Source of the DNA: Duganella sp. BJB480
GTDB taxonomy: Bacteria > Pseudomonadota > Gammaproteobacteria > Burkholderiales > Burkholderiaceae_D
Direction of reading: 5' to 3'
Assembly: GCA_003416985.1 (NCBI GenBank)
Contig: QVIN01000018.1
Location: forward strand, 1 to 64,000
Length of the DNA: 64,000 nt
Positions within the stretch are counted from its first letter, which is position 1. Each line of letters opens with the position of its first letter. A program made the position numbers and the translations under genes. Below the pieces are notes generated by a model, which worked only from the letters and a program-made list of their open reading frames with translations, was not told the origin of the DNA and searched no databases. Positions 33,609 to 45,111 of the stretch are shown here, in pieces.

Positions 33609-34490
33609 TCAGGCGCGCAGCACGTCGCGGCACACGTCCAGCCAGGCGCGCGCCGCGTGCGACAGGTAGGGGCCGCGCCACACGTGCGCGGCCTGCCATT
33701 GCAGCTCCGGCTCCACCAGCCGCACCGCGTCCAGCCGGCCGATCGCCAGCCGGTGGATGAACGGTTCCGGCAGCAGCGCCACCCCCATGCCGGCCGACGC
33801 CATCGCCAACAGCCAATCCCACTGGCCGCTCTGCGCGGCGATCTGCGGCTCGAAGCCGGCCGCGCTGAAGGCATGGCGCAGGCTGCGCGTCAGCGCGAAA
33901 TCGTCCTTCAGCAGCACCAGCGGCATGGCCGCCAGCGCCTTCAGCTTGAGCGTGGTGCGGTGCTTCTGGAAGGTGCCGCGCGCGGCCAGCGCCCAGATCG
34001 GGTAGCTGACGATGGGCGCCGTCTGCAGCGCCAGCTGCGGATCGGCCGGCAGCACCGTCATGCCGATTTCCAGCTCGCCCATCGCCACCTGGCGCTCCAG
34101 GGCCTGGCCGGCGTCCTCCCGCAAGGTCAGCGCGATGTCGGGATGGCGCAGGCGGAAGGCCTTGAGCACGGGTGTGAACAGCAGGTTGATCATCGGCGGA
34201 ATGCCGATCGTCAGGTGGCCGCTCTGGGCGGCTTGCGTGTCGCGCACTTCCTCGGTCAACTGGCGCATGGTGGCCAGCATCTCCTCGCCGCGCGCGTAGA
34301 CCACGCTGCCGGTGTCGGTCAGCGTCAGCTTGCGGCCCTCGCGTATCAGCAGCTGGGCGCCGACTTCCTGCTCCAACTGGCGCACCATCTTGCTGATGGT
34401 CGATTGCGTGACGTGCAGCGACTCCGCCGCCTGCGTGAAGCTGTTCAGGCGAACGGTCTCGACGAAGTAGCGCAGCGATCTGAGATCCAT
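33609..34490 (-). CDS. LysR-family transcriptional regulator
   Basis: A 293-residue regulator with the N-terminal winged helix-turn-helix (LRYFVETVRLNSFTQAAESLHVTQSTISKMVRQLE) and the LysR effector domain after it. It is divergent from the CoA-transferase gene with 93 bases between, the classic arrangement in which the LysR protein controls its neighbour. A carboxylic acid or CoA-linked metabolite is a likely effector, by context only. The ribosome site is weak. Confidence 0.92.
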   Translation of the reverse strand: MDLRSLRYFVETVRLNSFTQAAESLHVTQSTISKMVRQLEQEVGAQLLIREGRKLTLTDTGSVVYARGEEMLATMRQLTEEVRDTQAAQSGHLTIGIPPMINLLFTPVLKAFRLRHPDIALTLREDAGQALERQVAMGELEIGMTVLPADPQLALQTAPIVSYPIWALAARGTFQKHRTTLKLKALAAMPLVLLKDDFALTRSLRHAFSAAGFEPQIAAQSGQWDWLLAMASAGMGVALLPEPFIHRLAIGRLDAVRLVEPELQWQAAHVWRGPYLSHAARAWLDVCRDVLRA

Positions 34491-34583
34491 GAATAAAACG
34501 ACTGGAAGATGAGAATTTAAGTCATACAGCGACTGATATCCGAATTCTATACTAAATCAAATTCGAATAAACAGGAGATCGCA

Positions 34584-36077
34584 ATGTACGAAGACCGCAT
34601 ACGCCGCCCGGCGCTGATGGATAAAGTAATGACCGCCGCGCAGGCTGCACAATTGTTCAAGAACGGCATGACAGTCGGCATGAGCGGCTTCACCCGCGCC
34701 GGCGACGCCAAGGCGCTGCCGCTGGCATTGGTGGAGCGCGCCCGCCAGGAGCCGCTGAACCTGACGCTGTTGACCGGCGCCTCGCTGGGCAACGACAGCG
34801 ATGGCTTGATGGCCAACGCCGGCGTGGTCGCGCGCCGCATGCCTTTCCAGGCCGACGCCGCGCTGCGCCGCAAGATCAACTCGGGCGAGGTGATGTTCAT
34901 CGACCAGCACCTGTCGGAGACGGCCGAGCAGCTGCGCTCCGGCGACCTGAAGCCGGTCGATATCGCCGTCATCGAAGCGGTGGCGATCACGCCGGACGGC
35001 GGCATCATCCCCACCATGTCGCTCGGGAACTCGGCCAACTTCGCCCAGCAGGCGGGCAAGATCATCGTGGAGATCAACCTGAGCGCGCCGCTGGCGCTGG
35101 AAGGCTTCCATGACGTCTACATCCCGGGTGCGCGTCCGCACCGTGGCGCCATCCCGCTGCTGGCGCCGTGGCAGCGCATGGGCTGGACCTCGATCCCGGT
35201 GCATCCCGACCGCATCGCCGCCATCGTCATCACCGACAGTCCGGACAGCCCGTCCAACGCGCTGCCGCCCGACGACGAGACCGACGCCATCGCGCGCCAC
35301 GTGATCGCCTTCTTCCAAGGGGAAGTGAAGGCGGGCCGCATGGGACCGGAGCTGCGGCCGCTGCAGGCCGGCATCGGCACCATCGCCAACGCCGTGCTGC
35401 ATGGCCTGATCGATTCGCCGTTCCGCGACATGACCATGTATTCCGAAGTGCTGCAGGACAGCGCCATCGAGCTGCTCGACTCGGGCCAGCTGTCGATGGC
35501 GTCGGCGTCGTCGATCACGCTGTCGGCGGCGATGCACGAGAAGTTCATCCGCAACATCGAGCAGTATCGCGAGCGCATCGTGCTGCGCCCCCAGGAGATC
35601 AGCAACCATCCCGAGGTGGTGCGGCGCCTGGGCCTCATCGCGCTGAACACGGCGCTGGAGTTCGACATCTACGGCAACGTCAACTCCACCCACGTCGGCG
35701 GCACGCACATGATGAACGGCATCGGCGGCTCGGGCGACTTCGCGCGCAACGCCCAGATCTCGATGTTCGTCACCAAGTCGGTGGCCAAGGACGGCGCGAT
35801 ATCGAGCGTGGTGCCGTTCGCCGCCCACGTCGACCACACCGAGCATGACGTCGACGTGCTGGTGACCGAATGGGGCCTGGCCGACCTGCGCGGCCTGGCC
35901 CCGCGCGAACGCGCGCCGCTGATCATCGAGCACTGCGCCCATCCCGATTACCGCCCGCAGCTGCGGGCCTACTACGCCGAGGCGCTCAAGGGCGGCGGCC
36001 AGACGCCGCATGTGCTGGAGCAGGCCTTGTCCTGGCATGCCCGCTACAAACGCGAAGGGAGCATGCTGGTAAAATAG
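34584..36077 (+). CDS. Acetyl-CoA hydrolase/succinate CoA-transferase family protein
   Basis: A 497-residue class I CoA-transferase of the AarC/YgfH (ScpC) type, moving CoA between succinyl-, propionyl- or acetyl-CoA and a free acid. The family markers are VGMSGFTRAGDAKALP near the N-terminus, the candidate active-site Glu288 in YSEVLQD, and the NSTHVGGTHMMNGIGGSGDFARNA block. An AGGAG site precedes ATG 34584. Divergent LysR gene probably regulates it. Given the large TCA block nearby, a succinyl-CoA:acetate role is reasonable; the preferred acid is not decided by sequence. Confidence 0.9.
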   Translation: MYEDRIRRPALMDKVMTAAQAAQLFKNGMTVGMSGFTRAGDAKALPLALVERARQEPLNLTLLTGASLGNDSDGLMANAGVVARRMPFQADAALRRKINSGEVMFIDQHLSETAEQLRSGDLKPVDIAVIEAVAITPDGGIIPTMSLGNSANFAQQAGKIIVEINLSAPLALEGFHDVYIPGARPHRGAIPLLAPWQRMGWTSIPVHPDRIAAIVITDSPDSPSNALPPDDETDAIARHVIAFFQGEVKAGRMGPELRPLQAGIGTIANAVLHGLIDSPFRDMTMYSEVLQDSAIELLDSGQLSMASASSITLSAAMHEKFIRNIEQYRERIVLRPQEISNHPEVVRRLGLIALNTALEFDIYGNVNSTHVGGTHMMNGIGGSGDFARNAQISMFVTKSVAKDGAISSVVPFAAHVDHTEHDVDVLVTEWGLADLRGLAPRERAPLIIEHCAHPDYRPQLRAYYAEALKGGGQTPHVLEQALSWHARYKREGSMLVK

Positions 36078-36108
36078 GGTCATCGGAATTCATTTAAACT
36101 GGATCAAC

Positions 36109-37233
36109 ATGACCATCAAAATCAGCCAAAACTTCGACTCGGGCGCCATCGAAGTGCTGCGCGCGGACAGCGCGGCGGACATCGAACTGAATCTGCGCAA
36201 GGACTCGCATGCCGATATCCACCAGTGGTTCCATTTCCGCCTGCAGGGCGCGCGCGGCCAGCAGGTGCGCATGCGCTTCCTGAACGCCGGCCAGGCCACC
36301 TACGCCAAGGGCTACGAGGACTACCAGGCCGTGGCCAGCTACGACACCGAAAACTGGTTCCGCGTGCCGACCGCCTTCGACGGCCAGGTCATGACGATCA
36401 AGCACACGCCGGAGACGGACAGCATCTACTACGCCTACTTCGAGCCGTATTCGTTCGAGCGCCATCTGCGCCTGCTGGGCGAAGTGGCTGAGCATCCGCT
36501 GGCCCGCGTGCACGACCTGGGCAGCACCGTCGATGGCCGCGACATGAACCTGGTCGTCATCGGCAAACCGGAAGCGGAAAAGAAGATCTGGTTCATCGCG
36601 CGCCAGCATCCGGGCGAATCGATGGCCGCGTGGTTCATCGAAGGCCTGATCGATTCGCTGCTGGACGACGCCAATCCGATCGCCCGCAAGCTGCTGCAGC
36701 GCTGCGTGTTCTACATCGTGCCGAACATGAATCCGGACGGCTCGGTGCGCGGCAACCTGCGCACCAACGCTGCCGGCGCCAACCTCAATCGCGAGTGGAT
36801 GACGCCATCGGTCGAGCGCAGCCCGGAAGTGCTGTACGTGAAGCAGAAGATGCACGAAACCGGCATCGACATGTTCTTCGACATCCACGGCGACGAGGCG
36901 CTGCCGTACAACTTCGTGGCCGGCAACGAGATGCTGGAGAACTTCAGTGAAGAGCGCCGCGTCAAGCAGCAGGACTTCATCAACCGCTACAAGGACGCCA
37001 GCCCGGACTTCCAGGACAAGTACGGCTACGCCGCCAGCAAGTACAAGGAAGACATGCTGACGCTGGCCTCCAAGTACGTCGGCCACCACTTCGGCTGCCT
37101 GGCGCTGACGCTGGAGATGCCGTTCAAGGACAACGCCGACCTGCCGGATCCGCACGTGGGCTGGAACGGCGCCCGCAGCGCGGCGCTGGGCGCGGCGATC
37201 CTGCAGCCCATCCTGCTGTCGCTGGACGCCTGA
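36109..37233 (+). CDS. M14-family zinc carboxypeptidase (cytosolic type)
   Basis: A 374-residue metallopeptidase. A ~130-residue beta-sandwich N-terminal domain (FHFRLQGARG...) precedes the catalytic domain, as in cytosolic carboxypeptidase-like M14 proteins. Zinc ligands His167 and Glu170 are in HPGES and a third His in FDIHGDEALP. The substrate-binding NPDGSVRGNLRTN and the late catalytic Glu in LTLEMPFKDN are also present. No signal peptide. Its stop is one base before the CYTH gene, so the two are coupled. The peptide substrate is unknown. Confidence 0.9.
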   Translation: MTIKISQNFDSGAIEVLRADSAADIELNLRKDSHADIHQWFHFRLQGARGQQVRMRFLNAGQATYAKGYEDYQAVASYDTENWFRVPTAFDGQVMTIKHTPETDSIYYAYFEPYSFERHLRLLGEVAEHPLARVHDLGSTVDGRDMNLVVIGKPEAEKKIWFIARQHPGESMAAWFIEGLIDSLLDDANPIARKLLQRCVFYIVPNMNPDGSVRGNLRTNAAGANLNREWMTPSVERSPEVLYVKQKMHETGIDMFFDIHGDEALPYNFVAGNEMLENFSEERRVKQQDFINRYKDASPDFQDKYGYAASKYKEDMLTLASKYVGHHFGCLALTLEMPFKDNADLPDPHVGWNGARSAALGAAILQPILLSLDA

Positions 37234-37234
37234 G

Positions 37235-37699
37235 ATGGGCGTTGAAATCGAGCGCAAGTTCCTCTTGCGCGGCGATGCGTGGAAGAGCCTTGGCGAGCCG
37301 GTGTTTTTTCGCCAGGGCTATCTGTCGTCGCACAAGGACCGCGTGGTGCGGGTACGCATCGAGGGCGACCGGGCGGTGATGACGATCAAGGGCCGCAACG
37401 TCGGCGCCACGCGCGGCGAGTGGGAGTATCCGATCCCGATGGCCGACGCGGCCGAGCTGCTGGACCGCTTGTGCGAGCAGCCGCTGATCGAAAAATACCG
37501 CCGCCGCATCCCCTACGCCGGCAATGTGTGGGAAGTCGATGAGTTCCTCGGCGCGAACGCGGGACTGGTCGTGGCCGAGATCGAACTGAGCTCGGAAGAC
37601 CAGGCGTTCGACAAGCCGGACTGGGTCGGCGAGGAAGTCACCGACGATTTGCGCTATCTCAATTCGAACCTGATAAAGCATCCCTATTCGGCTTGGTAG
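37235..37699 (+). CDS. CYTH-domain phosphohydrolase (triphosphate tunnel enzyme)
   Basis: A 154-residue single-domain CYTH protein. The defining EIERK motif is at residues 4–8, followed by basic strands VRVRIEGDRAVMTIKG and acidic EVDEF and AEIELSSEDQ. Bacterial members hydrolyse inorganic tripolyphosphate, and some act on other triphosphates. The ATG follows the M14 stop after one base, so it is translated by coupling. The C-terminus KHPYSAW is typical of short CYTH proteins. Confidence 0.92.
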   Translation: MGVEIERKFLLRGDAWKSLGEPVFFRQGYLSSHKDRVVRVRIEGDRAVMTIKGRNVGATRGEWEYPIPMADAAELLDRLCEQPLIEKYRRRIPYAGNVWEVDEFLGANAGLVVAEIELSSEDQAFDKPDWVGEEVTDDLRYLNSNLIKHPYSAW

Positions 37700-37727
37700 A
37701 TCGTTGGATTTGTACTAGTCTGGTTGG

Positions 37728-38021
37728 ATGGACAACGAGCGATTTGCTGCGCTTGAGGCGCACTACAATGCTATCCTGCCGACGTTAGCGACGAAGGCGG
37801 ATATTGAGGCGTTGCGCGCGGAAATGCATAAAATGTCAGCCGATACGCACAAGTGGATGGTTGCCAGTCTGATCGGGCTGTTTATCGGCTTCGGCGGGCT
37901 GGGTATCACGCTCAGCCAGATTCTGAAGCCGACGGCGCAGGCCACTACCCAGATGAGCGCACAGCCGCCTCAGCCCATCATCATCTATCTGCCGCAGCCG
38001 ACGGCCGCGCCACAAAAATAA
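37728..38021 (+). CDS. Small coiled-coil membrane protein
   Basis: A 97-residue protein with a helical, charged N-terminus (ATKADIEALRAEMHKMSADT), one membrane helix (about residues 44–65: WMVASLIGLFIGFGGLGITL) and a Pro/Gln-rich tail. This resembles the short DUF1640/coiled-coil anchor proteins seen in many proteobacteria. The ribosome site is poor. It lies 28 bases after the CYTH gene and before a strong terminator, so it is probably the last gene of that transcript. Function unknown. Confidence 0.7.
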   Translation: MDNERFAALEAHYNAILPTLATKADIEALRAEMHKMSADTHKWMVASLIGLFIGFGGLGITLSQILKPTAQATTQMSAQPPQPIIIYLPQPTAAPQK

Positions 38022-38044
38022 AACGCCCTCATTGAGGGCGTTTT
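38020..38044. terminator. Bidirectional terminator
   Basis: AAAACGCCCTCA and TGAGGGCGTTTT form a tight stem with A- and T-runs on either side. It lies between the convergent small membrane protein and DUF2863 genes. Confidence 0.85.
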
Positions 38045-38062
38045 GCTTGGTGGCTTAACTGC

Positions 38063-39331
38063 TTAGTGGAAGTGCTCGGTGCCGGTGGGCGCGTCCTCGG
38101 GCATTTCCGCATGCGCCAGTTCGCCGACCGGGTCGGCGAACAGCGGCGCGCCGCAGTCGTCGCAGAACTCGGCCACATAGCGCTCGCTATGCTTTTTGAT
38201 CTGCGTGATGCCGGCCGCGTTCAGGTGGCTGACGATCTCCTCCACCGGCGTCACCGGCTTCTGCAGGATGCCGCCAGGGCCGCCCTGCAGCGGACCTTCC
38301 GGCGGCGTGCCTTCCTCGTCCTCCTGCCCGTACAGCGGCCACACCACGCCGTAGATCACGTCCGGCGACGAGCGCTGAGTGAAGGCCACGCGGTATTCGT
38401 CGATCTGGCCGTCGGCGCTTTCCTCGCCGAAGCCGGCGATCACCGCGCGCAGCTCGGACGGCTCGATCGCCAGCGTGTGCGTCAGGTAGTGCACGGCCGC
38501 GCGGATCGACACCGGGCGGATCAGCTTGTCCGCCTCACGGCAGGCCATGTAGTAGGCCTCCGGCAGCAGCAGCTCCACGCCGCAGCCCGGCAGCAGGCGG
38601 TTGATGGTCGGCGTGACCTGCGCGCGCCACTGCTCCAGCGCGTTGGTGCGTTCGGTGACGAAGTTGGCCTGGTTGGCCGGCATCTGCCAGCGGAACAGCG
38701 GACCGCCCGCCGGCGCCACCACGGCCACCAGCAGGTAGCGGGTGTCGGCCAGGAAGGGCGCCGTCTCCGGCACCTTGGTGTCGGCCTTGAGCGTCGTGCC
38801 CTTGAGCGCGGCCTGCGCCAGCTTGTGCACCTTGCCGTAGGTCTCGACATGGCTGCGCGGCAGCTGGTCGATCGAGAACAGGGTCGGCGACATCGCCATG
38901 CGCGTGCCGTCGGCCAGCAGATGGGCGGAGAAGTGCGCCGACAGCGTGGTCAGCAGGTCGGCCGGGATCGCGCCCGAGGCGATGGCGAAGCGGGTCCACG
39001 CCAGGATGGGCGCGGCCACCAGCAGCACGTCGTACTGCTTGGCGACGCCGTCGGTTTCGACCGTGATGGTGCCCGATTCGCTGGCCGCCTCCACGCCGTC
39101 CATCAACACGTCGTACGCGTTCAGGTCTTCCTTGAACAGGCTGTTCAAGGTCGAGTCGATGGTGTCCTGGTGGCCGGACTTGAGGAGTTTCTGGAGCTGC
39201 GCATCGAGGCTGTGTTCCCAGGCCCGCTCTTCGAGACGACTGGCCGCCTGCCCAACTGCGAGGGCATAGGTGACGAGGCGTTGGCTCTCGGCAGACAACT
39301 TATGGGATGAATCTTTGTTTGGACGACGCAT
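38063..39331 (-). CDS. DUF2863 family protein
   Basis: A 422-residue cytoplasmic protein of the DUF2863 family, essentially confined to Burkholderiales. It opens with a helical Lys/Gln-rich region, contains SPTLFSIDQLPRSH and YGVVWPLYGQEDEEG, and near its end a C-x2-C (FCDDCGAPLF) that might bind metal, followed by a His-containing acidic tail. No enzymatic motif is visible. Its role is not known. Single gene with a weak ribosome site. Confidence 0.85.
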   Translation of the reverse strand: MRRPNKDSSHKLSAESQRLVTYALAVGQAASRLEERAWEHSLDAQLQKLLKSGHQDTIDSTLNSLFKEDLNAYDVLMDGVEAASESGTITVETDGVAKQYDVLLVAAPILAWTRFAIASGAIPADLLTTLSAHFSAHLLADGTRMAMSPTLFSIDQLPRSHVETYGKVHKLAQAALKGTTLKADTKVPETAPFLADTRYLLVAVVAPAGGPLFRWQMPANQANFVTERTNALEQWRAQVTPTINRLLPGCGVELLLPEAYYMACREADKLIRPVSIRAAVHYLTHTLAIEPSELRAVIAGFGEESADGQIDEYRVAFTQRSSPDVIYGVVWPLYGQEDEEGTPPEGPLQGGPGGILQKPVTPVEEIVSHLNAAGITQIKKHSERYVAEFCDDCGAPLFADPVGELAHAEMPEDAPTGTEHFH

Positions 39332-39427
39332 AGCGCAATAAGAGTCTCATAAAAGTGGATAAAGCGGATCAGTCATGCAGATGATAACCCTTATGAACCG
39401 TATTGTAGTTGATTCGGCAAACGTGCA

Positions 39428-39454
39428 TAAAAAAACGCCGGACTAGCCGGCGTT
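39428..39454 (-). terminator. Terminator of acnA
   Basis: Read on the minus strand, an 8-bp stem (AACGCCGG / CCGGCGTT) with a 5-base loop is followed by a run of T, 22 bases after the acnA stop. Confidence 0.85.
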
Positions 39455-39475
39455 CTCTGTGAAACAACTAACGGA

Positions 39476-42184
<2,709 letters not shown>

Positions 42185-42269
42185 GACCTCTCCTTCGTGG
42201 GTATCGTCTATTATTGAAGTTAAAACCGTGGTGCTGGCGCCCGTGCCGGCGCGCCCCTTTTGGAACGTG

Positions 42270-42779
42270 TTATTGAATCGTGATCTTGGTGCTGGTCGGC
42301 TCCGTCGCGCTGGTGGTGACCGGCTTCAGCTGTTCGGCGTTGCGGCACTCGTTGGCCAGCTGGCGGTTCTGCTTGGAGTCCAGCAGCATGGCCTTGGAGG
42401 GAATACCGATCCAGACCAGGCCGTACAATTTGTTTTCAAAGCGCTGCGCGCCGGTCGAAGTGCCCACGCGCGTCAGGCGGTGCAGGCGCTTCTTCCAGCG
42501 CAGCGCGATGTGGTCGTCGTCGCTGGCGTTGGCGTAGATGGTGATCTTGTTGCCCAGTTCGCAGTCGAAGTCGGTGACCGCGGCGTCGGCCACGACCGGC
42601 TCGTCGGCGTCTTCGTCCGGCGCCTTGGTCTCGGCCGGCTTGGCGGCGGTTTTGGATTTACCCGCCTTCTTGACGGTTTTCTTGGCTGGGGCGGCGTTCT
42701 GCGCTTGCGCGCCGGTGGCCAGGGTCAGGGAAGCCAGCGCGAAGCTGCATGCCATAAGGAGTTTGGAGATGGACATCAT
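42270..42779 (-). CDS. Exported MliC-like protein
   Basis: A 169-residue secreted protein: signal peptide (about 1–27), a Lys/Ala-rich linker, then a domain resembling MliC/PliC inhibitors of C-type lysozyme, with an opening Cys (DFDCELGNKITIYAN), STGAQRFEN in place of the usual SASGARY, and a closing Cys (NECRNAE). The call rests on this pattern and is moderate. The ATG overlaps the stop of the CitE-like gene by four bases (ATGA), which fixes the start and implies coupled translation. Why an envelope protein is coupled to a central-metabolism lyase is unclear. Confidence 0.72.
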   Translation of the reverse strand: MMSISKLLMACSFALASLTLATGAQAQNAAPAKKTVKKAGKSKTAAKPAETKAPDEDADEPVVADAAVTDFDCELGNKITIYANASDDDHIALRWKKRLHRLTRVGTSTGAQRFENKLYGLVWIGIPSKAMLLDSKQNRQLANECRNAEQLKPVTTSATEPTSTKITIQ

Positions 42780-43780
42780 GGTGTTTCCAGTGTGGGGTCG
42801 GTGGGGCTGCCGTTGATCAGCGCGACGGCGGACTCGGGCAAGCTCAGCCCGGCCAGCTTGGCGCGCTGTAAAACGGTCCAATAGTATCTGTAGCTTGCAC
42901 GGTCATGCAAGCGCCCGTTTTGGGAAATTGGCCCCCATTGAACCGCCTCTGCCTCAAGCAGGATGGCGGCCGCCTCGCTGACCTCGGACAGGCGCGGCGT
43001 GAAGGTCTTGATAATAGGTTTGATCTGGTTCGGGTGGATGCTCCACATGCGCGTGTAGCCGAATTCGGCGGCGGCGCGCTGGGCATCGTTGGCGGCGACC
43101 GCCGTGTCCTTGATCTCGGTGGTCACGTTGTGCGACGGCACCTTGCCGTGCGCGTGGCAGGCGGCGGCGATCTCCAGCTTGGCGCGCACCACCAGCGGGT
43201 GCGTGAACTGGCCGGGCGTACGCATCGCGCCGGCCGGGATGGCGCCGTAGTGCGACGAGACGAAATCCATGATGCCGAACGACAGGCACTGCACCTGGGG
43301 CAGGGCGGCGATGTCGTAGGCCTCGCGCAGCGCGCCGTGGGTCTCGATCAGCACGTGCACCGGCAGGTCCTTGCGGCCGGCCTTGGCGGCGTGGGTGTTG
43401 ATCACCTTGATGGCGGCCGCCACCTCTTTGGCGCTGTGCACCTTGGGCAGCACCAGGTAGGCCAGGCGCGGCGCGGCGGCGCAGATGATGGCCACGTCCT
43501 GCGCGAAATGCGGGCTGGCGACATCGTGCACGCGGGCGCCAATGCGGTTGAACTTGTTCTCGTCCGACAGCAGCAGCTCCGCCACCAGGCGGGCGTGGGC
43601 TTCCTCGTTGCCGGCGCTGGCGCCGTCTTCGCAATCGAGGGTGATGTCGAACAGGGGGCCAAGCTCTTGTTGCAGGGCGATCGATTTGCGCATCAGCTTT
43701 TCGGAGCCGGCGTAATGGTCGCAGGCCGGCAGCAGCAGCGGCTGGCGATTGCCCTGGAATAAAACCTCGGATGGGTGCAT
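42776..43780 (-). CDS. HpcH/HpaI aldolase (CitE-like CoA-ester lyase)
   Basis: A TIM-barrel lyase of the CitE/malyl-CoA lyase superfamily. The Mg-binding acidic motif is LDCEDGASAGNEEAH, with ARVHDV, VLPKVHSAKE and IETHGAL following. I take ATG 43780 (HPSEVLFQGNRQPLLLP) because this matches how I recall relatives beginning; a GTG at 43864, only 18 bases after the mdh stop, would add 28 residues and cannot be excluded, as neither has a clear ribosome site. It lies between mdh and the MliC-like gene. Candidate reactions are cleavage of malyl-, citramalyl- or related CoA esters; the substrate is not decided. Confidence 0.85.
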   Translation of the reverse strand: MHPSEVLFQGNRQPLLLPACDHYAGSEKLMRKSIALQQELGPLFDITLDCEDGASAGNEEAHARLVAELLLSDENKFNRIGARVHDVASPHFAQDVAIICAAAPRLAYLVLPKVHSAKEVAAAIKVINTHAAKAGRKDLPVHVLIETHGALREAYDIAALPQVQCLSFGIMDFVSSHYGAIPAGAMRTPGQFTHPLVVRAKLEIAAACHAHGKVPSHNVTTEIKDTAVAANDAQRAAAEFGYTRMWSIHPNQIKPIIKTFTPRLSEVSEAAAILLEAEAVQWGPISQNGRLHDRASYRYYWTVLQRAKLAGLSLPESAVALINGSPTDPTLETP

Positions 43781-43882
43781 GCGGGATAGGTCAGTAGGAA
43801 CGGACGCCGCGCTGCTCTCGGCAGCGCGGCGGGTGCGGCGGATCGGTGGATTAACCGGTTCCACTTGCGGTGGTGTCAGAAC

Positions 43883-44875
43883 TTAGGCCGGCAGCAGGTG
43901 CTTGACGCCTTCGCGCTCTTCGGTCAGTTCCTTCAGGGTCAGGTTGATGCGCTCTTGCGAGAAGGCGTCGATTTCCAGGCCCTGGACGATTTTGTATTCG
44001 CCGTTTTCGGTGGTGACAGGGAAGCCGAACATGGTGCCTTCAGGGATGCCGTACGAACCATCCGAAGGAACGCCCATGGTGGTCCACTTGCCGGCGGTGC
44101 CCAGCACCCAGTCGTGCACGTGGTCGATCGCTGCGTTGGCTGCCGAAGCTGCCGACGACAGGCCGCGCGCTTCGATGATGGCCGCGCCGCGCTTGCCGAC
44201 GGTTGGCAGGAACACGTTGGCGTTCCATTCCTGGTCGTTGATCAGTTCCTTGACAGCCTTGCCGTTCACGGTGGCGAAGCGGTAGTCGGCGTACATGGTC
44301 GGCGAGTGGTTGCCCCATACGCACAGCTTCTCGATGTCCTTGACGGCGGTGCCGGTCTTGGCGGCCACTTGCGACAGCGCGCGGTTGTGGTCCAGGCGCA
44401 GCATGGCGGTGAAGTTCTTGGCCGGCAGCGATGGCGCCGATTTCATGGCGATGTAGGCGTTGGTGTTGGCTGGGTTGCCGACCACCAGTACCTTGACGTT
44501 GCGCGATGCGACGGCGTCCAGCGCCTTGCCTTGCACGGTGAAGATCTGGGCGTTCGCTTCCAGCAGGTCCTTGCGTTCCATGCCTGGGCCGCGTGGACGG
44601 GCGCCAACCAGCACGGCGACGTCGACATCCTTGAAGGCGGTCATCGGGTCGGAGTGGGCGCTCATCTCGGTCAGCAGCGGGAACGCGCAGTCGTCGATTT
44701 CCATCATGACGCCCTTCAGGGCTTTCTGGGCTTTTTCGTCGGCGATTTCCAGCAGTTGCAGAATGACTGGTTGGTCCTTGCCCAGCATGTCGCCATTGGC
44801 GATGCGGAACAGCAGAGCGTAACCGATTTGACCGGCGGCGCCGGTGACAGCAACACGCATTGGGGTTTTAGCCAT
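43883..44875 (-). CDS. mdh: Malate dehydrogenase
   Basis: A 330-residue NAD-dependent enzyme oxidising malate to oxaloacetate. The nucleotide loop is TGAAGQIGYALL (residues 11–22), substrate Arg lie in GARPRGPGMERKD, and the catalytic His is in VWGNHSPTMYAD. The form and length match the cytosolic-type Mdh of betaproteobacteria. GGAG precedes the ATG. It is divergent from gntR, with the palindrome at 45036–45051 between them. Confidence 0.97.
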   Translation of the reverse strand: MAKTPMRVAVTGAAGQIGYALLFRIANGDMLGKDQPVILQLLEIADEKAQKALKGVMMEIDDCAFPLLTEMSAHSDPMTAFKDVDVAVLVGARPRGPGMERKDLLEANAQIFTVQGKALDAVASRNVKVLVVGNPANTNAYIAMKSAPSLPAKNFTAMLRLDHNRALSQVAAKTGTAVKDIEKLCVWGNHSPTMYADYRFATVNGKAVKELINDQEWNANVFLPTVGKRGAAIIEARGLSSAASAANAAIDHVHDWVLGTAGKWTTMGVPSDGSYGIPEGTMFGFPVTTENGEYKIVQGLEIDAFSQERINLTLKELTEEREGVKHLLPA

Positions 44876-45035
44876 GATGAATCTCCAAAGTGGGAATTAA
44901 AACGTTCTCGAAGCTGGACCGGTGCCGGTCCGGGAAAATCGTAATCATACTGCAAATTGAGTGCTTATATGCGTCAGCGCAAGCGTCTCGCCGGGGAGTG
45001 TAGGCGTGTGGCAGGTATCTGTCAATCCTATCTTA

Positions 45036-45051
45036 TGTCTTATATAAGACA
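45036..45051. promoter_or_regulatory. Perfect 16-bp palindrome between mdh and gntR
   Basis: TGTCTTATATAAGACA is a perfect palindrome, 60 bases before the GntR start and in the mdh upstream region. GntR-family dimers bind such sites, so it is the best candidate operator of the adjacent regulator. Flanking TCTTA/TAAG units extend the pattern. Confidence 0.7.
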
Positions 45052-45111
45052 GATAAGTTATTGCTTGTTTTTGCTGGACGGCACCGGGCATTTGTGGTGA
45101 AATCTTGGTCT

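Noticed and set aside
34491..34583. A LysR-type binding box between the LysR and CoA-transferase genes
   Set aside because: One is expected here, but no T-N11-A inverted repeat stood out well enough to place it.
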